Source of the DNA: JANSWO01 sp964351875
GTDB taxonomy: Bacteria; Pseudomonadota; Gammaproteobacteria; Pseudomonadales; Azotimanducaceae
DNA: 9,499 nt
Direction: 5' to 3'
Assembly: GCA_964351875.1 (NCBI GenBank)
Contig: CAYGQC010000150.1
Span: forward strand, 1-9,499
Of the stretch, positions 1-6,705 are shown in pieces. The first letter of the stretch is position 1. Each line of letters starts with the position of its first letter. The notes beneath the pieces are model-generated. The model was not told where the DNA came from, did no database searches, and saw only the letters and a list, made by a program, of their open reading frames with translations. Both the position numbers and the translations under genes were made by a program.

Positions 1-450
1 CTTCACCCGCGCGAGCTGAGCCAGTGCCCCATCCGTTTTGACCTGCTGTTGGTACAAGCGGGCCAGTCGAATTCGGGTCAGGCCGTCGAGGTAGGAACCC
101 TTGGCAGCAGCCAGGGCATCTTCGAGTTCGCCAACCGCGGCCTCCAGATCACCACCGTCAAGCGCCCGACGGGCTTCGGTCAACTTAACGAAGGCCTGGT
201 AGCTCGTTCCAGGAATCTGGCTGTCGATCTCAGCGACCACTTCATCTCTGGCATCTTCGTCAGCCAGCAGGTAATCCTGATACAGATCGGACGCAGCGGC
301 CGCCTGGTCAGCGCTGTAACCCTGATACCAGCGCCAGCCAAATGTTGCAGCCAGCACGAGTACGACCCCGACAACTAAGCTGGTGCCATTCTCGTCCCAC
401 CAGGTCTTGAGGGCCTGTACCTGTTCTTCTTCGGATAAATAGTCCGACAC
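1..450 (-). CDS. yfgM: YfgM-like membrane-anchored periplasmic TPR protein (3' end cut by window edge)
   Basis: Reads from a GTG at 450 to the left edge with no stop, giving 150 codons of the N-terminal part. An acidic, charged N-terminus (MSDYLSEEEQ) is followed by one hydrophobic segment at about residues 24-41, ending in WRWYQGY. The rest is an alanine-rich helical region typical of tetratricopeptide proteins. This is the usual architecture of YfgM, an inner-membrane protein that binds the SecYEG translocon and works with periplasmic chaperones. Family members are about 200 residues, so roughly 50-60 are missing. The start is supported by AGGAG about 7 bases upstream of the GTG. It lies 135 bases downstream of hisS, its usual neighbour; bamB would be expected next, outside the window. 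Function is inferred from family and position. Confidence 0.88.
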   Translation of the reverse strand, partial: MSDYLSEEEQVQALKTWWDENGTSLVVGVVLVLAATFGWRWYQGYSADQAAAASDLYQDYLLADEDARDEVVAEIDSQIPGTSYQAFVKLTEARRALDGGDLEAAVGELEDALAAAKGSYLDGLTRIRLARLYQQQVKTDGALAQLARVK

Positions 451-585
451 AAACAACTCCTAACGATTCTAAACAATCGGTTCGCCAATTCACGACCAAC
501 TATCCACGACCAACTATCCACGGCTGACTATCAAAGGCATCTAATGATAGACAGCTACCGATTACCCCGGGGTTCTGCTGCGAGA
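451..585. other. hisS-yfgM intergenic region
   Basis: A 135-base gap with no gene. On the minus strand it holds a 10-base palindrome ACCCCGGGGT (564-573), a 14-base tandem repeat (491-532), a small hairpin with CGATT/AATCG arms (464-468 and 475-479), and the yfgM ribosome binding site. TAGAAT at 466-471 (minus) matches the sigma70 -10 box at five of six positions, but no convincing -35 box lies at the right distance, so a separate yfgM promoter is only a possibility. No T-tract terminator was seen after hisS. Confidence 0.5.
491..532. repeat. three-copy 14-bp tandem repeat upstream of yfgM
   Basis: On the plus strand CACGACCAACTATC occurs twice in succession (491-504 and 505-518). It is followed by a diverged copy, CACGGCTGACTATC (519-532), with three differences. 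The array lies in the hisS-yfgM gap, 41 bases from the yfgM start codon. It is probably a slippage-type microduplication. A regulatory role is not shown. Confidence 0.85.
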
Positions 586-1866
586 TCAGCGAGGCTGATC
601 AGCGCCCTGGATTTCGCGCGCCACCATAGCAAAAGCATCTGCCACACTCATCGAGTTCTGACCGCCTTCGCCGCGCAGGCGCTTAACGGTCACACCGCCC
701 GAGGCCGATTCTTCCGGGCCAACAATGAACGCGAACTGAGCGCCGCTGGCATCCGCCTTTTTCATCTGATTCTTCATCTTGCCGCCACCCGTGTGCAGGC
801 GGATTCGAAGCCCAGGATTGTTTTGCCGGAGATCGTTGGCCTGCTTCTGCGCCGAGGCGATAAGCGACGGATCCGGTACAACCCAGTAGACGTCACACTG
901 GCTGTCATCGAGCGCCGGCGCAACTGCGTCGCGCAGCAGCACCAGCCGATCGATACCCGCGGCAAAGCCCGCCGCCGGTGTGGCTTTGCCGCCCAGCAGC
1001 TCGACCAGCCCATCATAACGACCACCACCACAAACCGTGCCCTGGGCACCGAGCGCATCAGTCACCCACTCAAAAACCGTGTGAGTGTAGTAATCGAGCC
1101 CGCGAACGAGCGTCGGATTGATCTGCGCGGCAATGCCGAGCGCGTCCAACTGGGCTAACAGACCATCGAAGTGGGCGCGAGCATCATCGTCGACAAAACT
1201 GGCGAGCGTCGGCGCGTCTGCGACGATCTCACCCGTGCGCGCATTCTTGCTATCGAGAATCCGCAGCGGGTTGGTTTTCAACCGGCGCTGGCTATCGGCA
1301 TCAAGTTCCGCCTCAAAAGGGGTCAGGTAGTCGACCAGCGCTTGTCGATAGCGGACTCGAGAATCACCGGAACCCAACGTATTTAGCTGCAGGGTCAGCG
1401 CCTCGCTGACGCCAAGGCGACGCCACATCTCCTGACACATGAGTAGCAGCTCGGCATCGATATCCGGACCGACCAGACCAAACGTCTCAACGCCAAACTG
1501 CTCAAACTGGCGGTAGCGTCCTTTCTGCGGACGCTCATAGCGGAACATCGGGCCCGCGTACGTCACTCGCTGAACGGCGTTGTACAACAATCCAGCATCG
1601 AGCAATGCTCTGGCACAGCTCGCTGTGCCTTCGGGCCGAAGGGTCAGCGACTCACCGTCGTTATCGGCAAAGGTGTACATCTCCTTCTCGACAATGTCGG
1701 TCGCCTCGCCAACGCCGCGTTTGAACAGCGCTGTGAACTCAACAAGCGGAAGGCGCATCGATTGATAGGCAAAAGAGGCCGACACATCAGCCAACGTGCG
1801 TTCGACGAACTGCCAGCTCAACGCATCAGCCGGCAAAATGTCGCGCATGCCTCTAACACCTGGCAT
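586..1866 (-). CDS. hisS: histidyl-tRNA synthetase
   Basis: Class II aminoacyl-tRNA synthetase that charges tRNA-His with histidine in the cytoplasm. The 426-residue product is close to the 424 of E. coli HisS and is collinear with it. Visible signatures: a motif-1 region around LFKRGVGE (47-54), the substrate-binding TLRPEGT (75-81), motif 2 FRYERPQKGRYRQF (108-121), the family-specific histidine motif LVRGLDYY (253-260), and the motif-3 region GGGRYDGL followed by GFAAGIDRLVLL. A C-terminal anticodon-binding domain follows. The ATG at 1866 is only 2 bases after the rodZ stop, with GGGA as a likely ribosome binding site inside the end of rodZ. An ATG at codon 7 is less likely, because residues 3-7 (GVRGM) match the start of the family fold. 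In most relatives ispG separates rodZ and hisS; here it is absent. Confidence 0.98.
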   Translation of the reverse strand: MPGVRGMRDILPADALSWQFVERTLADVSASFAYQSMRLPLVEFTALFKRGVGEATDIVEKEMYTFADNDGESLTLRPEGTASCARALLDAGLLYNAVQRVTYAGPMFRYERPQKGRYRQFEQFGVETFGLVGPDIDAELLLMCQEMWRRLGVSEALTLQLNTLGSGDSRVRYRQALVDYLTPFEAELDADSQRRLKTNPLRILDSKNARTGEIVADAPTLASFVDDDARAHFDGLLAQLDALGIAAQINPTLVRGLDYYTHTVFEWVTDALGAQGTVCGGGRYDGLVELLGGKATPAAGFAAGIDRLVLLRDAVAPALDDSQCDVYWVVPDPSLIASAQKQANDLRQNNPGLRIRLHTGGGKMKNQMKKADASGAQFAFIVGPEESASGGVTVKRLRGEGGQNSMSVADAFAMVAREIQGADQPR

Positions 1867-1868
1867 CG

Positions 1869-2843
1869 CTATTGTCCCAGGAACAGTTTGGCAACATCGT
1901 TGCGGGTGTGCGGCGCCAGAGCTACGGCATCGCCGTTGAAGCGAACGGTGGCGCCAGGTGCGTAACCGATGACGAGACGAAAAGGCGCCTGGCCGACAAA
2001 GGTCAGCTCCGAGCCCCTGCGACCGAGATTGCTGTAGAGCTTACGGCCCTCGCCGTCACGAATGACCAGCCAGGAATCTTCCGAGAATCCTATGCCCAGC
2101 GTGTCGTCACCTTCGGCGGTAAGGCGACGCTGAGACGCTGGCTCCGCTGCGGTCACGGGTTCTGTTTCGAACGAGGCGGCAGAATCCTCGGTATTGGCTT
2201 CGCTGGCAGCGTCGTCCGCCGATAAACCCACGGGCTCATCCTGCGCGAGGGCTTCGATTGGCAGGTCTGGCTCGTATACGACCCGATCGTCATCGCTCAC
2301 TTCACCGGGTGTTCGTGAATCGGTTTGCGCGACGTTTCTATCAGCCGCAGAGCTCGCATCCGCCCCGGCGCTCGAGCCGACATCGTCGCCTCCGCTCGCA
2401 AGCCAAACGATGAGCAGCACCAGCACCAGCGCAACGCCAGCGCTTACCGCCCAGAAAAGAGGAGGCTGAGCTGAGAAAAAGCTGACCATTCCTCTTGCTT
2501 CCGGGCTGGGAACAACAACAACTTCGGCAGTGTGGGTCTCGCCCACCATATCCTCGTAAGCACTCACCAGGGCATCAGCATCCAGATCAAACAGCTTCGC
2601 GTATGAGCGGACATAGCCTCGCGCGAATGCCGTGGGGGGAAGCTTTGATGCATCGTTGGCTTCTATGCCCTCCACCACTTTTAGCGGCAAATTCAGAGCA
2701 TCCGCTATCTCACGAGCCGAGACGCCCATTTCTTCGCGCGCCGCGGCCAGAGCCGGGCCGGGCCCCTCTTGTTGAGGCCCAGCCGAGCTTGAGCTAGCCG
2801 CTGCCCCCGGCGGGCCGCCGTCTTTGGGGCCATCCATGGTCAC
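1869..2843 (-). CDS. rodZ: RodZ-like cell-shape protein (HTH_25, TM segment, DUF4115)
   Basis: RodZ is a bitopic inner-membrane protein that links MreB filaments to the Rod wall-elongation complex. The 324-residue product has a low-complexity Pro/Ala/Ser/Gly N-terminus (about 1-30), a cytoplasmic helix-turn-helix domain (about 31-100, including AREEMGVSAREIADALNLP), and one membrane segment at about 128-149. A long acidic, disordered periplasmic linker follows, then a C-terminal DUF4115 beta domain (about 245-322) opening with SWLVIRDGEG. Two starts fit: GTG at 2843, which overlaps the pilF stop as GTGA and suggests translational coupling, or ATG two codons later at 2837. The GTG is chosen for the overlap, but the ATG cannot be excluded. 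The extended N-terminus before the HTH is longer than usual. Confidence 0.93.
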   Translation of the reverse strand: MTMDGPKDGGPPGAAASSSSAGPQQEGPGPALAAAREEMGVSAREIADALNLPLKVVEGIEANDASKLPPTAFARGYVRSYAKLFDLDADALVSAYEDMVGETHTAEVVVVPSPEARGMVSFFSAQPPLFWAVSAGVALVLVLLIVWLASGGDDVGSSAGADASSAADRNVAQTDSRTPGEVSDDDRVVYEPDLPIEALAQDEPVGLSADDAASEANTEDSAASFETEPVTAAEPASQRRLTAEGDDTLGIGFSEDSWLVIRDGEGRKLYSNLGRRGSELTFVGQAPFRLVIGYAPGATVRFNGDAVALAPHTRNDVAKLFLGQ

Positions 2844-3640
2844 TGGGGATTAGCCTGGCAATCACTTGCCTCAGCGGAATCGGGGTACAGGTTACCCAGG
2901 GCCATGGCGTAGCTGGAGATGCCATCGTCGTCTCCAGCCGCCGCTGAAATCTGCATGCCCAGGCAAAGGCTGCGTGACGTCTGCCGGGCGAGCCGGCGGA
3001 AGAAATCAAAGTGTGTCTGAGCGGCCGTGACGTCGCCTTCGATGAGTCGAATGTCCGCAATCTCCAAGTGCGCGCGCGCCTGTCGAGAGTTCAGTTCTAC
3101 TGCGCGCTCGAGTGCTTCGAGCGCGCCAGCGTCGTCATCGAGTTTGCGCAGGACGAGGCCAAGGTTCTCATAGGACTGGGCACGCCGAGGGTATTCGGTA
3201 TCGGCGGCAACCTTAGCCAGTTGCACTGCCGCCTCGGCAAAGCGGCCACGCTCATAGAGGAACGTGCCGTAGTTGTTTAGCGCGATCGGGTTGTTTGGCT
3301 CATAGCTAAGCGCGCGTTTGAGGGCTCGCTCAGCCAGGGTGGGCTCGTTCTCGGCCTGATACAGGATCGACTGCAAAACATGGGCGTCGGCTGAGCGCGG
3401 GTTAATCTCCAGCGCTTTTTGCAGCGGCCCACGCGCCCGACCCCAGTCGCGATTACCCTGATAGCCACGGGCGAGGTCGAGTTGCGCCTGCACGCGCTCA
3501 TCGTCGGGCGCCGGTTCCGGCAGTCCGCCTTCTTCTGTCGTGATACAGCCACCGACCATCGCCGCAAGCGCAGCGATCAGCAGCCACCTGCAAACCCGAT
3601 CAAACGGGTTGCTTCTGAGTATCGAGATCCTGTTAGTCAC
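2840..3640 (-). CDS. pilF: PilF/PilW-type type IV pilus biogenesis lipoprotein
   Basis: Outer-membrane lipoprotein needed to localise and assemble the PilQ secretin of type IV pili. The 266-residue product starts with a lipoprotein signal: basic N-terminus, hydrophobic core, lipobox VGGC with the lipidated Cys at residue 32. Tandem TPR units follow (about 50-190), including NNYGTFLYERGRFAEAA, which is typical of PilF, and YENLGLVLRKLDDDAGALEALERA is split across a later unit. The C-terminal region (about 200-266) is less repetitive. The start is a GTG whose GTGA overlaps the rlmN stop, so it is likely coupled to rlmN; at the other end it overlaps rodZ the same way. The rlmN-pilF-rodZ order is conserved in Pseudomonas. 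Its presence implies that the host makes type IV pili, whose structural genes lie elsewhere. Confidence 0.93.
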   Translation of the reverse strand: MTNRISILRSNPFDRVCRWLLIAALAAMVGGCITTEEGGLPEPAPDDERVQAQLDLARGYQGNRDWGRARGPLQKALEINPRSADAHVLQSILYQAENEPTLAERALKRALSYEPNNPIALNNYGTFLYERGRFAEAAVQLAKVAADTEYPRRAQSYENLGLVLRKLDDDAGALEALERAVELNSRQARAHLEIADIRLIEGDVTAAQTHFDFFRRLARQTSRSLCLGMQISAAAGDDDGISSYAMALGNLYPDSAEASDCQANPQ

Positions 3641-4740
3641 GCGATCTCCCGAGCTGCGATACGGTTTTGATGCCGTTCTGCTCGTCGTGTGCGATCGGCG
3701 ACCTGGCCGACCAACTGGCCACAGGCAGCATCGATGTCATCGCCGCGTGTGGTGCGAAGCATTGTCGCGAAACCCTGGTCTACAAGGTAGTTCTGGAACG
3801 TTCGAACCCGGTGTGTGTTTGGCCGCTTGAATGGCGCGCCAGGAAACGGATTGAACGGAATAAGGTTGATCTTGCAACGCAATGGCCGCAACAGAGTTGC
3901 CAGTTCGCGAGCATGCTCAAGCTCATCGTTGACGCCGTCCATCAGCGTGTACTCGATCGTGATGGAGCGTTTGTCACCCAGCCCAGACAGGTAGTGCCTG
4001 CACGCTTTCATCAGCTCGGCGATATTGTATTTCTTGTTGATGGGCACTAGCTTCTCGCGCAGTGCATCGTTCGGCGCGTGCAGAGAGATCGCTAACGCCA
4101 CGTCTGTGTGTTCGGCGAGCTTGTAAATGCCGGGCACGACGCCCGCTGTGCTAACGGTTACCCGCCGTTTGGACAGGCCGAAGGCCAGATCGTCCAAGAA
4201 CAGGTTCGATGCCGCCAGCATCGCATCGAAGTTCAGAAGCGGCTCCCCCATACCCATGAAGACGACGTTTGTGACGCCTCGTTTGCCTTCGCTGAGCAAC
4301 TCGTCATGCACCAGCCAAACCTGACCAACGATGTCGCCAGCACTCAAGTTGCCGGCAAAGCCCTGCTTGCCAGTCGAGCAGAACGTGCAATCCAGCATGC
4401 AGCCAACCTGGCTGGAAATGCAGACCGTGTGGCGATCACCGTCGGGAATGAGCACGGTCTCGACCTGATTGCCATCAGCGAGCTGCATAATCCATTTGCG
4501 CGTGCCGTCCTTCGAGACCTTGCGATCAGCAATGACCGGCGTATCGATTGTCGTCTCAGTCGCCATGCGTTCGCGCAGCTTCTTAGACATGTTCGTCATC
4601 TTGTCGAGATCAAGCTCGCGCTGGTGATACAGCCACTTCATCAACTGGGTGGCTCTGTAGGGCTTTTCGCCCCACGTCTCAAACAGAGCCTGTAGCTGAC
4701 CCTGATCCAGTCCCAGCAGATTGATTTTTGTATCACTCAT
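3637..4740 (-). CDS. rlmN: dual-specificity 23S rRNA A2503 / tRNA A37 C2-methyltransferase RlmN
   Basis: Radical-SAM enzyme that methylates C2 of A2503 in 23S rRNA and of A37 in some tRNAs. The 367-residue product carries the cluster motif CMLDCTFC (Cys114, Cys118, Cys121). Cys107, seven residues before the first ligand, matches the position of the resolving Cys118 of E. coli. Cys340 in the C-terminal DDIDAACGQL matches the Cys355 that forms the covalent RNA intermediate, so all catalytic cysteines are present. SAM-binding segments such as FMGMGEPLLN are intact. After Cys340 there is a basic tail rich in Arg, of unknown relevance. The ATG at 4740 is 24 bases after ndk, with only a weak GAG-type ribosome binding site. 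The ndk-rlmN-pilF order suggests a shared transcript. Confidence 0.97.
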   Translation of the reverse strand: MSDTKINLLGLDQGQLQALFETWGEKPYRATQLMKWLYHQRELDLDKMTNMSKKLRERMATETTIDTPVIADRKVSKDGTRKWIMQLADGNQVETVLIPDGDRHTVCISSQVGCMLDCTFCSTGKQGFAGNLSAGDIVGQVWLVHDELLSEGKRGVTNVVFMGMGEPLLNFDAMLAASNLFLDDLAFGLSKRRVTVSTAGVVPGIYKLAEHTDVALAISLHAPNDALREKLVPINKKYNIAELMKACRHYLSGLGDKRSITIEYTLMDGVNDELEHARELATLLRPLRCKINLIPFNPFPGAPFKRPNTHRVRTFQNYLVDQGFATMLRTTRGDDIDAACGQLVGQVADRTRRAERHQNRIAAREIA

Positions 4741-4764
4741 CGTGTTACTCGCGATCAGCTTGAC

Positions 4765-5196
4765 CTACGCGTCGCGCGGGCAGAGCTCATCATCAGCGAA
4801 AAAGAAACTGATTTCCCGTGCCGCAGACGTCGGCGAATCGGAGCCGTGTACTGCATTGGCATCGATGCTCTCGGCGAAGTCCGCGCGAATGGTGCCGGCA
4901 TCCGCTTCGGCCGGATTGGTCGCACCCATCAGCTTTCGGTTGAGGGCAATCGCGCCCTCGCCTTCGAGCACCTGAACCACAACCGGTGCAGAGCGCATGT
5001 AGCTCACCAGATCGGTAAAGAAGCCTTTGCCTTTGTGCTCGGCGTAGAAGCCTTCCGCCTGCTCCGCGCTCAGGCGAATCATTTTCGACGCTACGATCGA
5101 AAGGCCGGCATTCTCAAAGCGAGACACGATCTCTCCGATCAGGTTTCGCGAAACGGCATCAGGCTTGATGATGGACAGGGTGCGTTCGATCGCCAT
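4765..5196 (-). CDS. ndk: nucleoside diphosphate kinase
   Basis: Transfers the gamma-phosphate between nucleoside triphosphates and diphosphates through a phosphohistidine, balancing NTP and dNTP pools in the cytoplasm. The 143-residue product has the normal family length. It begins MAIERTLSIIKPDAV, with the nucleotide-binding Lys at 11, and carries the active-site His117 in NAVHGSD. The start is the ATG at 5196, preceded by GGAGAG at good spacing. The reading frame stays open further upstream to a TTG at 5319, but those extra 41 codons lie across the leader hairpins and terminator and do not resemble Ndk, so the longer form is rejected. It probably heads an ndk-rlmN-pilF-rodZ-hisS transcript driven from the structured region upstream. 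Confidence 0.98.
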   Translation of the reverse strand: MAIERTLSIIKPDAVSRNLIGEIVSRFENAGLSIVASKMIRLSAEQAEGFYAEHKGKGFFTDLVSYMRSAPVVVQVLEGEGAIALNRKLMGATNPAEADAGTIRADFAESIDANAVHGSDSPTSAAREISFFFADDELCPRDA

Positions 5197-5256
5197 CGTA
5201 ACTCTCCAGAGTAGTTTGTTTGTTCTTGTTCGGTCTCTCGCCAGGAGCTCGCCACC

Positions 5257-5282
5257 AAAAAGGCGCTCACGGTTCCGGCGCC
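5257..5282 (-). terminator. intrinsic-terminator-like hairpin upstream of ndk
   Basis: On the minus strand GGCGC (5278-5282) pairs with GCGCC (5262-5266) around an 11-base loop, followed at once by TTTTT (5257-5261). The stem is short but all G-C, and it stacks against the hairpin at 5281-5303, sharing two bases. It lies between the TATAAT and ndk, so full termination here would silence ndk unless read-through or an alternative fold occurs. GGAGC (5288-5292) could instead pair with GCTCC (5244-5248), which would break the 5281-5303 hairpin. Confidence 0.55.
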
Positions 5283-5440
5283 ACATGGCTCCCCAGCCTG
5301 TGGACAATTCTCTGCTCAATTCGCACGCAGCGCATTCGAGCTTCTATCCCAGAGATCACGTCTTGCCGACAGGCCTCTGATTTACTTACTATTTTTCGCA
5401 CTTCCGCTCGGGCAAAATCTCCGCCGGCGGTTTGCGAGGC
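5257..5440 (-). ncRNA. candidate small RNA or structured ndk leader
   Basis: The iscS-ndk gap (5197-5503) holds no gene but looks like an RNA unit on the minus strand. A perfect TATAAT at 5446-5451 would start a transcript near 5440, and an intrinsic-terminator-like hairpin with T5 ends it at 5257, giving about 184 nt. In between are a long imperfect hairpin at 5315-5340 (loop TGC, arms starting CTCGAATGCGC) and a nearly perfect one at 5281-5303 (CCACAGGCT, loop GGGG, AGCC-A-TGTGG with one bulged A). A 10-base palindrome CCGCCGGCGG lies at 5421-5430. ndk begins 60 bases beyond the terminator with no evident promoter of its own. The element could therefore be a free sRNA, an attenuator for the ndk cluster, or both. 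It matches no RNA family I recognise. The 5' end is a guess, since no good -35 box is visible. Confidence 0.5.
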
Positions 5441-5445
5441 GGCGC

Positions 5446-5451
5446 ATTATA
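5446..5451 (-). promoter_or_regulatory. consensus -10 box (TATAAT) upstream of the ndk leader
   Basis: A perfect TATAAT on the minus strand, 52 bases past the iscS stop. No TTGACA-like hexamer lies 16-18 bases upstream (the hexamer there reads TGATAA or similar), and there is no extended TG. The promoter call rests on the -10 box, its intergenic position, and the hairpins and terminator that follow. Confidence 0.5.
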
Positions 5452-5503
5452 CGGCAACGCAGGCCAAGTTATCAGGGTGTCGCGAGCCTGGTTTGTCAGT
5501 GGC

Positions 5504-6646
5504 TTAAGCGCGCAACCGCCCCACCACATCAGCAATTTCCCTGCCGGCACTGTCGATATCTGCCTCACTCGTGAAACGGCCAACACTGATTCGAAGCGCT
5601 CCCAGGGCCAACTCGCGAGGCACACCCAGCGCGCTGAGCACAAAGCTAGGCTCAACCGTTGCCGATGTGCACGCCGAGCCGTTACTGACGGCAATTCCCG
5701 CCAGAGCGTTCATCAACGTCTCGCCATCCACCGCTTCAAACGAGACGTTCACAATGCCCGGCAACCTGCGCTGGGGGTGACCGTTCAAGTGGCTACCCGG
5801 GATCTGCGACAAATGAGACAGAAGTCTGGAGCGCAGAGCTGTCAGCCGAGGCACTTCGTCGTCAAGATGATCCTTCGCCAACTGCGCTGCAGCACCAAGA
5901 CCGACAATCTGGTGCGTCGCCAACGTACCGGAGCGAAAGCCAAACTCATGACCGCCGCCGTGGATCTGCGGCTCGACAGCAAATCCAGGATCGCGGCGGA
6001 TATAGAGGGCGCCAATACCTTTGGGGCCGTAGAACTTATGCGCAGACAGCGACAACAGGTCGACCGGCAGTTGGCTGAGGTCCAGCGGCAGCTTGCCGAC
6101 GCTTTGCGCAGCATCGACATGAAACAGCACGCCAGCGTCCCGGCAGATCCGCCCCAGCGCGTCGATGTCGTTGAGAACCCCGATCTCGTTGTTGGCATGC
6201 ATGAGCGAGACCAGCGCGGTATCTGGACGAAGCGCTGCCGAGAGCTGTTCGGGGGAGACAATGCCGCTCGCCTCCGGCACGAGATAGGTAACGTCGACAC
6301 CCTGGGTTTCGAGATAGCCGCAGGTATCTAAAACCGCTTTGTGCTCGATAGCGCTGGTGACGATGTGACGCCCGGAGGCGCCCGCCATGACACCCTTGAT
6401 CGCCAGGTTGTCCGATTCCGTCGCGCCCGACGTCCAGACGATTTCCCGAACGTCGACGTTCAGCAGAGCCGCCAGTTGCCCCCGGGCAATCTCGACCTTT
6501 TCCTGCGCGTCCCAGCCAAACCCGTGGCTGGTGGACGCCGGATTGCCGAACGTCCCCTCCATCGTGAGACAGTCGGCCATTCGGCGCGCAACCTCCGGAT
6601 CAACCGGCGTCGTTGCAGCGTAATCGAGATATATGGGTTGAGGCAC
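5504..6646 (-). CDS. iscS: IscS-type cysteine desulfurase lacking the C-terminal scaffold-binding tail
   Basis: PLP-dependent enzyme that takes sulfur from cysteine as a persulfide for Fe-S clusters and tRNA thiolation. The start is the GTG at 6646, because MPQPIYLDYAATTP aligns with the N-terminus of E. coli IscS; a longer open frame to 6781 overlaps iscR and is rejected. The product is 380 residues against 404 in E. coli. Visible: His102 (IEHKAVLDT), PLP lysine Lys204 (SAHKFYGPKG), and catalytic Cys326 in the group-I loop GSACTSATVEPS. The protein stops at GRLRA, so the roughly 20-residue tail that contacts IscU in E. coli is missing. GGGHEFGFRSGT has Phe where IscS usually has Arg (HERGMRSG). 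Downstream comes the leader RNA and ndk, not iscU. It lies 58 bases after iscR and is probably co-transcribed with it. Confidence 0.93.
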   Translation of the reverse strand: MPQPIYLDYAATTPVDPEVARRMADCLTMEGTFGNPASTSHGFGWDAQEKVEIARGQLAALLNVDVREIVWTSGATESDNLAIKGVMAGASGRHIVTSAIEHKAVLDTCGYLETQGVDVTYLVPEASGIVSPEQLSAALRPDTALVSLMHANNEIGVLNDIDALGRICRDAGVLFHVDAAQSVGKLPLDLSQLPVDLLSLSAHKFYGPKGIGALYIRRDPGFAVEPQIHGGGHEFGFRSGTLATHQIVGLGAAAQLAKDHLDDEVPRLTALRSRLLSHLSQIPGSHLNGHPQRRLPGIVNVSFEAVDGETLMNALAGIAVSNGSACTSATVEPSFVLSALGVPRELALGALRISVGRFTSEADIDSAGREIADVVGRLRA

Positions 6647-6674
6647 GTCAGCAAATCCAATAAGACTACAATGC

Positions 6675-6705
6675 GCGACGCCGTTTTTAAGGCGCCCAGC
6701 GTCGC
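6675..6705 (-). promoter_or_regulatory. hairpin between iscR and iscS
   Basis: On the minus strand GCGACGC (6699-6705), overlapping the last base of the iscR stop codon, is perfectly complementary to GCGTCGC (6675-6681). The 17-base loop contains GGCGCC. No T-tract follows, so it is not an intrinsic terminator. In E. coli an RNA structure at the 3' end of iscR protects that part of the message when the iscS part is degraded. A similar role here is inference. Confidence 0.5.

Noticed and set aside
544..1158. 204-codon open frame on the plus strand opposite hisS
   Set aside because: Antisense shadow of the conserved C-terminal half of hisS, with no recognisable domain or ribosome binding site.
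5299..5307. DnaA-box-like TTGTCCACA on the minus strand
   Set aside because: One mismatch to the consensus, a single copy, and no AT-rich region or dnaA/dnaN context; it is part of the 5281-5303 hairpin.
5197..5319. N-terminal extension of ndk to a TTG at 5319
   Set aside because: The extra 41 residues are not Ndk-like, overlap the terminator and hairpins, and a good ribosome binding site precedes the ATG at 5196.
5257..5440. 6S RNA, signal recognition particle RNA or tmRNA in the iscS-ndk gap
   Set aside because: The length suits 6S RNA, but the ends do not pair into a closing stem and none of the conserved segments of these RNAs could be recognised.
5257..5440. CsrA/RsmA-titrating sRNA, because the element has five GGA motifs
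   Set aside because: Five GGA in about 184 bases of this composition is close to chance, and only about two fall in predicted loops.
5432..6331. 299-codon open frame on the plus strand opposite iscS
   Set aside because: It lies almost fully antisense to a well-conserved gene, has Arg/Gln-rich composition typical of antisense frames, and resembles no family I know.
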